Part shown: in pieces, positions 1 to 5,702 of the stretch | Layout of the letters: each line of letters opens with the position of its first letter | Numbering within the stretch: the first letter of the stretch is position 1 | Notes under the pieces: generated by a model | What the model was told of the DNA's origin: nothing | Database searches by the model: none | The model's input: the letters and a program-made list of their open reading frames with translations, nothing else | Translations under genes and position numbers: made by a program | Origin: Deltaproteobacteria bacterium | GTDB taxonomy: Bacteria; Desulfobacterota; Desulfobulbia; Desulfobulbales; UBA5123 | Reading direction: 5' to 3' | Assembly: GCA_021788685.1 (NCBI GenBank) | Contig: JAJYKH010000198.1 | Location: 1 to 5,702, forward strand | DNA: 5,702 nucleotides

Positions 1-1521
1 ATCGGCCGGCTGGCGGAGGCGGAGCAGATCTTCAAGGGATTGGGAGCACGGGAAGGCGACTTCCAGGCGAAGGGCAGGGAGGCCTTGGCCGACCTTTATT
101 TCACCACCGGCCGTCTCCAGGACGCGCTCCCCATTTACGAAGGTCTCAGGCCGGAACTCGTCCACACCTCCGACGACGCGGAGATCATCCGCAAGCTCGG
201 CCTGACTCAGTGCGGCCTGGGCAACGAAACCGCCTGCCGCGATCACTTGTACCGGTATCTCAACGTGGCGGGGAATTCCCCGCATCGGGCGGAGGTCCTC
301 TTCGAGCTGGGGGAGAGCTCCTGGCGGGGCGGCGATGCGAACGCCGCCCGGAAGCTGTACGAGCAGACGGTGACCCAGGCCGGGCCGCGGGAACGGGCCG
401 GGGTCCTGGCCCGTTTCCGGCTGGCGCTCGAAGCCAACCAGGGAGAAAACCTGGCGGCCGGTGACGACGGACCCTACCAGGCAGTGCTCGACCAGTTCGG
501 CGGGGAGCCCATCGCCCAGGACGCACGGCATGCGCTCCTTCAGCGGCTCATGGCCCGAGGGGAGGTGGATCGTTCCGTGCAGCTCGCCAAGGCCTATCTC
601 GACGATCCCCAGGGTCCGGCGGCCCAGCGCGAGGACGTGGCCGCCATGCTCTGCAAGCTCCTGGCGGGCCAAATTGAGAAGATGCTTCAGGCGAAGGAGT
701 ACCGCCAGGTGTGTGATCTCTATCAGGACGAATACCGCTACCTGAGCGATCCCAGGGAAGGGAAGGTTCTCTACCTGGCGGGGCAGGCCTTCGAGGCGCT
801 GGGCCTGTTCGACCAGGCGGCGGTCGTCTACTACCGGGCGCTTGCGGGGGAGCTGACCCCCGAAGAGAAGGATGACCTCTACCTGCGCCGGGCCCGGGTG
901 TACCTGGCCGAGGGCGATCTGAAAGCAGCCGAGCGGCTGCTGAACTATCTGCGCGACCTGTATGCCGGCAAGAAGGAGCTCGGCCCAATTCTCGCGCTGA
1001 GCGGTCGATTGCGGGAAGCGCAGGGAAAATCCGCCGAGGCGGCAAACTTCTATGGGCAGGCCTGCGGGGCCGCCAAGTCCGTAGAAGGGGCATCCTCCTG
1101 CCTCGCGGAGGTGCGGTTGCTGCTGCAGCTTCACCGGCTGGCGGAGGCGGGTGCGGCCCTGGACCGCTCCCGGCAGCAGGGCCGGATGACTCCGGAAGCT
1201 CTGCAGCAGGGGCTCGGAATGCTGGGCGATGCCTGGCGCGCTCAAGGGAACGCGGAGCAAGGGGCGGCGGCGTATGAGGCGGCCCTCGCCGCCGGGCTGC
1301 CCCAGGAGGGGCCAGAGGCCCAGAGAATGCACTTGGGCCTGGGCGATCTCTGCCTGAAGCTGGGCCGGACCACGGAAGGAATCGCCCATTACCAGAAGGC
1401 GCGCACCGGTCCCGACCCCCTGCTCTCCCGGAGTGCCGAGGAGGGACTCCGGCTGGCGGGCATCGAAAAGGGGGTGGTGGCGAGCCGTTCCCTTGGCCCG
1501 GAGGCCCACGGCACGCCATGA
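1..1521 (+). CDS. TPR-repeat protein, 3' part (5' end outside window)
   Basis: The frame is open from base 1, so this is the C-terminal 506 residues of a longer protein. The in-frame TTG at 40 sits inside a TPR-like helix and is not a credible start. The product is almost entirely helical with repeated TPR signatures: small residues at A/G positions and patterns such as LADLYFTTGRLQDALPIYE, LYLAGQAFEALGLFDQAAVV, LYLRRARVYLAEGDLKAAER, LGDAWRAQGNAEQGAAAYE and LGLGDLCLKLGRTTEGIAHY. About ten or more units tile the fragment. No enzymatic motif or membrane segment is visible in this part; a signal peptide or anchor could lie upstream. TPR arrays are protein-protein interaction scaffolds. The stop overlaps the kinase start by 4 bp (ATGA), so the two are co-translated and probably functionally linked. 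The specific function and partner are not recognised. Confidence 0.85.
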   Translation: MGRLAEAEQIFKGLGAREGDFQAKGREALADLYFTTGRLQDALPIYEGLRPELVHTSDDAEIIRKLGLTQCGLGNETACRDHLYRYLNVAGNSPHRAEVLFELGESSWRGGDANAARKLYEQTVTQAGPRERAGVLARFRLALEANQGENLAAGDDGPYQAVLDQFGGEPIAQDARHALLQRLMARGEVDRSVQLAKAYLDDPQGPAAQREDVAAMLCKLLAGQIEKMLQAKEYRQVCDLYQDEYRYLSDPREGKVLYLAGQAFEALGLFDQAAVVYYRALAGELTPEEKDDLYLRRARVYLAEGDLKAAERLLNYLRDLYAGKKELGPILALSGRLREAQGKSAEAANFYGQACGAAKSVEGASSCLAEVRLLLQLHRLAEAGAALDRSRQQGRMTPEALQQGLGMLGDAWRAQGNAEQGAAAYEAALAAGLPQEGPEAQRMHLGLGDLCLKLGRTTEGIAHYQKARTGPDPLLSRSAEEGLRLAGIEKGVVASRSLGPEAHGTP

Positions 1522-2624
1522 CCGGGAAAATGTTCGAAGAGGCCGGAGAGCTTCGGGACCTGCTGTTCACCATGATGGAAAGCCTTCCCGGCGGGCTGCT
1601 GCTCGCCGACCGGCAGGGGGTGCTCCTGGCCGCCAACCGGAAAGCGGGGGATCTCCTGGGCCTTGCGGGCACCTCGCTCCAGGGCCGTTCCTGTTATCAG
1701 CTCCTGGAGCAGGTCCTGGGCATGCCGGCGGACCAGACCGGCCCCCTGCGGCGCCCGGGCGGGCGTCTGACCTGGGCGGCCGGGCCAGGGCGGAAAAAGG
1801 GAGCGGTCCATCTGGCCATTTCCCGGCATGAGCTCCAGAGTCCCTTCCAGCGGCTCGCCGGCTTTTTCCTGGTGGTGGAGGACATCACCTACCTTCGCAT
1901 GATGGAGGCCGGGCTGGAGCGCCAAAAAAGGTATGCCGCCATGGAAGAGATGGCGGTCCACATGACCCAGGAGCTGAAGAACCCCCTCGGAAGCCTGGAG
2001 CTCTCCGCCTCCATCCTCAAGCGGGAGCTGCGGGAGGACCCCGACAACGAACGGCTCGCGGGGCAGATGCTGCGGGCGATCCGGACCATGGACCACCTGC
2101 TGGACAATTACGTCACCTTTTCCAGCCTGCCGGCCCCGGTCCCCGCCCGGATCGATGTGCGGGCGTGGCTGGAGAGGACGGCCGCCAGGCTCGAGGAAGC
2201 CGCCAGGGAGAAGGGAATCTCCTGTGTGCGCCGCTACGGCCACCAGCGGGAAACCATCGTCGGCGACCCCGAGCTGCTTCACCAACTCTCATTGAACCTG
2301 GGCTTGAACGGACTGGAAAGCATGACGGCCGGGGGCGAGCTGCGGATCGAGACCGGAACGGCCGCCCCCGCCGCCGGGCGGGCCGGCTTTCTGGAAGTGA
2401 AGTTCATCGACCGGGGATGCGGTATCCCCGAGGAGCTCCAGGAAAGGATTTTCGATCCCTTTTTCACTACCAAGGACCGGGCCGGCGGCCTGGGGCTCGC
2501 CATCGTGCACCATATCACCGAGGCGCACGGCGGGTTGATCCAGGTGGCGAGCCGCCCCGGTCACGGCACCACCGTTTCCGTGCTCCTGCCGGATGGGGGA
2601 GGCAGGGTAAAGGGTGAAGGCTGA
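1518..2624 (+). CDS. Cytoplasmic PAS sensor histidine kinase, FlrB/FleS-like, lacking the H-box histidine
   Basis: 368 residues with no membrane segment, so a soluble sensor. Residues about 10-125 are a PAS domain (ESLPGGLLLADRQGVLLAAN, then a VVEDIT end), followed by a helical linker and HisKA at about 139-205. The HATPase domain covers about 245-360: N-box with N260 and N264, G1 box D298-R-G-C-G-I, F-box IFDPFFTTK at 311-319, G2 box AGGLGL at 322-327, and a terminal GHGTTVSVLLP. The H-box reads HMTQELKNPLGS. Aligned to the usual AHEIRNPLGS, the phospho-accepting His is Gln151 (CAG, 1968-1970), while E152 and N155 of the ExxN motif remain. Family knowledge: such kinases control flagellar NtrC-type regulators, here encoded 133 bp downstream. 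Autophosphorylation in the normal way is doubtful; a phosphatase or pseudokinase role is possible. ATG 1518 overlaps the preceding stop; GGAGG at 1500-1504 is 13 nt away, so coupling probably matters. The last ten residues (DGGGRVKGEG) look derived from adjacent repeat DNA. Confidence 0.9.
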   Translation: MTGKMFEEAGELRDLLFTMMESLPGGLLLADRQGVLLAANRKAGDLLGLAGTSLQGRSCYQLLEQVLGMPADQTGPLRRPGGRLTWAAGPGRKKGAVHLAISRHELQSPFQRLAGFFLVVEDITYLRMMEAGLERQKRYAAMEEMAVHMTQELKNPLGSLELSASILKRELREDPDNERLAGQMLRAIRTMDHLLDNYVTFSSLPAPVPARIDVRAWLERTAARLEEAAREKGISCVRRYGHQRETIVGDPELLHQLSLNLGLNGLESMTAGGELRIETGTAAPAAGRAGFLEVKFIDRGCGIPEELQERIFDPFFTTKDRAGGLGLAIVHHITEAHGGLIQVASRPGHGTTVSVLLPDGGGRVKGEG

Positions 2625-2627
2625 AAG

Positions 2628-2674
2628 GCTTGAGGCTGGAGGTGGAGGCAAAGGCAGGGCCTCCAGCCTCAAGC
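2628..2674. repeat. Perfect 15-bp inverted repeat / hairpin after the kinase gene
   Basis: GCTTGAGGCTGGAGG at 2628-2642 is the exact reverse complement of 2660-2674, with a 17-nt loop. It starts 3 nt after the kinase stop codon. No T-run follows the right arm, so it does not look like a classic intrinsic terminator. It could act as an mRNA-stabilising or attenuating structure, or simply be an interspersed repeat copy. The left arm continues a run of degenerate TGAAGGC-like units that begins at about 2615, inside the kinase coding sequence. Confidence 0.8.
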
Positions 2675-2711
2675 GAAGCGCTCCTCCAACCCTATCTCTA
2701 GCAGGCATAAG

Positions 2712-2735
2712 TCGGGTTAGCGCAGCGTAATCCGA
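2712..2735. repeat. REP-like palindrome upstream of the response regulator
   Basis: TCGGGTTA (2712-2719), an 8-nt centre GCGCAGCG, then TAATCCGA (2728-2735). The arms pair over 8 positions with one G-U. From memory this matches a widespread interspersed palindrome of the form TCGGGTTA-GCGCAGCG-TAACCCGA found in many proteobacterial genomes; I could not search to confirm. It ends 22 bp before the regulator's ATG and may fold in its leader mRNA. Confidence 0.65.
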
Positions 2736-2757
2736 GAAAGAAGGCAAAAGAAGCCCT

Positions 2758-4188
<1,431 letters not shown>

Positions 4189-4293
4189 GAGCCGCTTTTT
4201 TTTAGACAACTCTTTGTTTTTTCAATCAATTTACTTCCGCTTTCCTTTTTTCCTGTCCGGCCCTTTTTTCTTCCTTCCCTGCTTGGCGGCAGG
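4189..4293. promoter_or_regulatory. Pyrimidine-rich leader upstream of the flagellar promoter
   Basis: This non-coding stretch is strongly T/C-rich on the + strand and much more AT-rich than its surroundings, for example CTTTCCTTTTTTCC and CCCTTTTTTCTTCCTTCCCT. It precedes the sigma-54 promoter where an NtrC-type enhancer, or a bendable segment allowing activator looping, would be expected. I see no convincing dyad operator and no good IHF site. Confidence 0.35.
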
Positions 4294-4309
4294 TGGCACC
4301 TGTTTTGCA
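4294..4309 (+). promoter_or_regulatory. Sigma-54 (-24/-12) promoter for flgBC-fliEF
   Basis: TGGCACCTGTTTTGCA matches the consensus TGGCAC-N5-TTGCA. The invariant GG (4295-4296) and GC (4307-4308) are separated by exactly 10 nt. Transcription would start near 4320, giving a leader of about 47 nt before the flgB ATG. The gene immediately upstream encodes a sigma-54 activator, which supports the assignment. Confidence 0.92.
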
Positions 4310-4354
4310 GTGAAAACCGGCAGCAAGAAACCGGATCAACGCCATTTTCATGGC

Positions 4355-4360
4355 AGGAGG
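4355..4360 (+). promoter_or_regulatory. Ribosome binding site fixing the flgB start
   Basis: AGGAGG lies 6 nt before ATG 4367. The reading frame is open upstream as far as 4106, across the promoter and terminator, so this site decides the start and excludes the longer version. Confidence 0.9.
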
Positions 4361-4366
4361 GTGGAA

Positions 4367-4750
4367 ATGCCCATCAACAAGCTGTTCGGCGGCAACATCA
4401 GCTTGGCCGGCAAGGCCCTGGATCTCCGGATGGAGCGCCAGGGCCTCATCCAGTCGAACATCGCCAATCTGGAAACCCCGGGCTACCGGGCCAAAGAGCT
4501 GCCGTTCGCCCGCGTTCTTCAGAGCATGACGGCAGGAACGGGCGAGCTGGTCAGGACCAACCCCCGCCACATCGCCCCCGACCCGGTGGAGGCCCAGACG
4601 AGCCGATTCGTCGAGGAAGGAGGGCCGGTCGATCTCGACGAGGAGATGGTCAACCTTTCGGAAAACCAGCTGATGTACCAGGTCGCCACCCGGATCGTCG
4701 CCAAGAAGCTCGAAGGAATCCAGTATGCCATCGATGAAGGAGGCAAATAA
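4367..4750 (+). CDS. flgB: Flagellar basal-body proximal rod protein FlgB
   Basis: 127 residues, close to the family's usual length of about 130. The N-terminal rod-protein signature is present as QSNIANLETPGYRAKELPF (family form ANNLANxxTPGYKA), and the C-terminal helix reads VDLDEEMVNLSENQLMYQVATRIVAKKLEGI, typical of FlgB. FlgB is part of the periplasmic proximal rod, next to FliE and the MS ring, and is exported by the flagellar type III system without a cleaved signal peptide. The start is fixed by AGGAGG and by the sigma-54 promoter upstream. Its stop overlaps the flgC start by one base (TAATG), and the flgC ribosome binding site AAGGAGG (4737-4743) lies inside its 3' end, so the two are translationally coupled. 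Nothing abnormal is seen. Confidence 0.96.
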   Translation: MPINKLFGGNISLAGKALDLRMERQGLIQSNIANLETPGYRAKELPFARVLQSMTAGTGELVRTNPRHIAPDPVEAQTSRFVEEGGPVDLDEEMVNLSENQLMYQVATRIVAKKLEGIQYAIDEGGK

Positions 4751-5184
4751 TGGATGTGATGACCGCGTTGAAGATCAGCGGCTCCGCCCTCAAGGCGGAG
4801 CGGACCCGCCTGAACGTGGCGGCCATGAACCTGGCTAACATGGAGACCACCCGGACGATCGAGGGCGGGCCCTACCGGGCCAAATCGGTGGTGTTCGCGG
4901 CCAAGCCGCTGGAAGACGACTTCGGGGGGCGGCTCGCCGCCGCGTCCGACAACCTGCGCCAAGTGGAGGTGGCGGAGGTGGTGGAGGACAAGACCCCCTT
5001 CCGGGAGGTATACGATCCCGGCCACCCCGATGCGGATGCCAATGGGATCGTCCGCTACCCCAACGTCGATCTCAACGAGGAGATGGTCGATATGATGGCC
5101 GCCCAACGGGGCTACGAGGCGAACGTCTCCGCCATGGATGCCGCCAAGACCATGGCCCTGCGGGCCCTCGACATCAGCCGCTGA
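4750..5184 (+). CDS. flgC: Flagellar basal-body rod protein FlgC
   Basis: 144 residues, a normal FlgC length. It begins MDVMTALKISGSALKAERTRLNVAAMNLANMETTRT, the rod/hook N-terminal helix with the NLAN motif, and continues GGPYRAKSVVF as in FlgC. The YDPGHPDADANGIVRYPNVDLNEEMVDMMAAQRGYEANV block is the classic FlgC signature, followed by a C-terminal coiled-coil helix ending in ALDISR. FlgC stacks with FlgB and FlgF to form the proximal rod. ATG 4750 is chosen because AAGGAGG lies 6 nt upstream and the start overlaps the flgB stop; a second in-frame ATG three codons in (4759) is less well placed. It is followed by a 92-bp gap before fliE that can form hairpins. Confidence 0.97.
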   Translation: MDVMTALKISGSALKAERTRLNVAAMNLANMETTRTIEGGPYRAKSVVFAAKPLEDDFGGRLAAASDNLRQVEVAEVVEDKTPFREVYDPGHPDADANGIVRYPNVDLNEEMVDMMAAQRGYEANVSAMDAAKTMALRALDISR

Positions 5185-5207
5185 TGACGGGAAAGCTCAT
5201 CATGGGT

Positions 5208-5236
5208 GGGGAAGCGATCGGTTTGGCCGCTTCCTC
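5208..5236 (+). repeat. Hairpin in the flgC-fliE gap
   Basis: Bases 5208-5216 (GGGGAAGCG) pair with 5228-5236 (CGCTTCCTC) over nine positions with one G-U and an 11-nt loop. A smaller 6-bp stem, TGATGA (5182-5187) with TCATCA (5197-5202), includes the flgC stop. There is no T-run, so termination is unlikely. An RNA stability or processing element within the operon is possible. No small gene is apparent in this gap. Confidence 0.5.
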
Positions 5237-5265
5237 CCTGAACCGTCAAGATTCTGATCACCGAT

Positions 5266-5270
5266 AGGAG
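5266..5270 (+). promoter_or_regulatory. Ribosome binding site of fliE
   Basis: AGGAG lies 6 nt before ATG 5277 and fixes the fliE start. Confidence 0.85.
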
Positions 5271-5276
5271 ACGACA

Positions 5277-5579
5277 ATGGCCAACCTGCGCATCGGAAGC
5301 CCCACGGGACCTGCCGTTGGACCAACCGCCCCCGGATCCACTGCCAAAACCAGCGATCCCACCGGGTTCGGGGACATCCTCGAGAAGTCGATCTCGGCGG
5401 TGAATTCCCAGGCCCAGGAGGCCGACGAGCTGGCCGCCGGGCTGATGAGCGGCCGCCATGCCAACATCCACGAAACCATGATCGCCATGGAAAAGGCCGA
5501 CATCTCCTTCCGGCTGCTCACCAAGGTGCAGAACAAGGTGATCGCCGCTTACGAAGAGATCCAGCGCCTGCAGCTGTAA
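5277..5579 (+). CDS. fliE: Flagellar hook-basal body complex protein FliE
   Basis: 100 residues, the usual FliE size. The first 25-30 residues are a disordered Gly/Pro/Thr-rich segment, typical of the family. Then comes the conserved core: FGDILEKSISAVNSQAQEAD, a spaced LMSGRHANIHETMIAMEKADISFRLL segment, and a C-terminal helix TKVQNKVIAAYEEI. FliE joins the FliF MS ring to the rod and is the first export substrate built onto it. The C-terminus reads IQRLQL rather than the common IMRMPV-type ending, a modest divergence. It lies between flgC and fliF, the standard flgB-flgC-fliE-fliF order, and is probably transcribed from the sigma-54 promoter at 4294, since no better promoter is seen in the gap before it. 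Confidence 0.95.
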   Translation: MANLRIGSPTGPAVGPTAPGSTAKTSDPTGFGDILEKSISAVNSQAQEADELAAGLMSGRHANIHETMIAMEKADISFRLLTKVQNKVIAAYEEIQRLQL

Positions 5580-5594
5580 CTCAATGAAGAGTGA

Positions 5595-5640
5595 AGAATG
5601 AAGAGTTAAAAAAGGATTTCCATTCTTAATTCTTCATTCT
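5595..5640. repeat. 15-bp inverted repeat between fliE and fliF
   Basis: AGAATGAAGAGTTAA (5595-5609) pairs with TTAATTCTTCATTCT (5626-5640) at every position with one G-U (5605/5630), around a 16-nt loop. The left arm overlaps three tandem heptamers, TGAAGAG TGAAGAA TGAAGAG (5585-5605). The right arm ends at the base just before the GGAG ribosome binding site of the next gene. The segment is AT-rich against its GC-rich surroundings and resembles an interspersed repeat insertion. Confidence 0.8.
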
Positions 5641-5644
5641 GGAG
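5641..5644 (+). promoter_or_regulatory. Ribosome binding site of fliF
   Basis: GGAG lies 10 nt before ATG 5655, a slightly long spacing. It directly abuts the right arm of the hairpin at 5595-5640, so folding of that stem could affect ribosome access. Confidence 0.65.
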
Positions 5645-5654
5645 AACCATCGCC

Positions 5655-5702
5655 ATGGCAAGCAATCTGGCGGAGCAGGTCCTGGCCGCCCTCAAGGGCC
5701 TG
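5655..5702 (+). CDS. fliF: Probable flagellar MS-ring protein FliF, N-terminal fragment
   Basis: Only 16 codons are inside the window (MASNLAEQVLAALKGL) and the frame is open to the end. The sequence is too short for domain evidence. It resembles the short amphipathic helix that precedes the first membrane segment in FliF proteins. The call rests mainly on gene order: fliF follows fliE in most flgBC-fliE clusters. FliF would form the inner-membrane MS ring that receives FliE and the rod proteins encoded upstream. The start is supported by GGAG at 5641-5644. Another gene cannot be excluded from this fragment alone. Confidence 0.75.
   Translation, partial: MASNLAEQVLAALKGL

Noticed and set aside
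40..42. TTG as the start of the TPR gene
   Set aside because: The same frame continues to base 1 with TPR-like sequence (RLAEAEQIFKGL), and no ribosome binding site precedes it.
1924..1929. A6 tract in the kinase gene as a slippage site
   Set aside because: Six A is short and common, with no supporting context, unlike the G9 in the regulator linker.
548..2285. Long minus-strand open frames (548-1672 and 1389-2285) opposite the TPR and kinase genes
   Set aside because: They give Pro/Arg-rich or low-complexity translations with no recognisable domain and lie opposite genes with clear domains; such frames are expected in GC-rich DNA.
4220..4236. Possible IHF site AATCAA-TTTA-CTT upstream of the flagellar promoter
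   Set aside because: The 5' half matches WATCAA, but the 3' half fails the TTR consensus at two positions, so it is too weak to annotate.
5595..5640. Hairpin after fliE as an intrinsic terminator
   Set aside because: The stem is AT-rich and followed by GGAGAACC rather than a T-run, and the next gene begins 14 bp later.

Overview
The window is GC-rich and reads almost entirely left to right. It holds the junction between a two-component regulatory operon and the start of a flagellar basal-body operon. The order (PAS sensor kinase, NtrC-type sigma-54 activator, sigma-54 promoter, flgB-flgC-fliE-fliF), the high GC and the interspersed short palindromes suggest a flagellated proteobacterium-like organism, most likely a deltaproteobacterium (Desulfobacterota, Geobacter/Desulfuromonas-like). 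That placement is an inference from gene order and protein style, not from a marker gene.

Layout. Bases 1-1521 are the 3' part of a TPR-repeat protein gene whose start lies outside the window. Its stop overlaps the start of a soluble PAS-HisKA-HATPase kinase (1518-2624, FlrB/FleS-like). A 133-bp gap follows (2625-2757), carrying a strong 15-bp hairpin and a REP-like palindrome. Next is a sigma-54-dependent response regulator (2758-4188, FlrC/FleR-like), with a probable intrinsic terminator wrapped around its stop codon. The 178-bp gap at 4189-4366 contains a pyrimidine-rich tract and a sigma-54 promoter with exact GG-N10-GC spacing (4294-4309). That promoter leads into flgB (4367-4750), flgC (4750-5184), fliE (5277-5579) and the first 16 codons of a probable fliF (5655 to the window end).

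How it works together. The kinase would normally control phosphorylation of the regulator. The regulator, through its GAFTGA loop, would drive sigma-54 polymerase at the promoter just downstream, giving the proximal rod proteins FlgB and FlgC, the rod/MS-ring adaptor FliE and the MS-ring protein FliF.

Most notable points. (1) The kinase has Gln151 where the phospho-accepting His of the H-box should be, while the rest of its catalytic machinery and the ExxN phosphatase-type motif remain. (2) The regulator gene has a run of nine G in the linker between its AAA+ and DNA-binding domains; a one-base slip either way would remove the HTH, a layout that could allow phase variation. (3) Two hairpin repeats of similar build, heptamer-like TGAAGRN units plus an inverted arm, sit in the kinase-regulator gap and directly against the fliF ribosome binding site.
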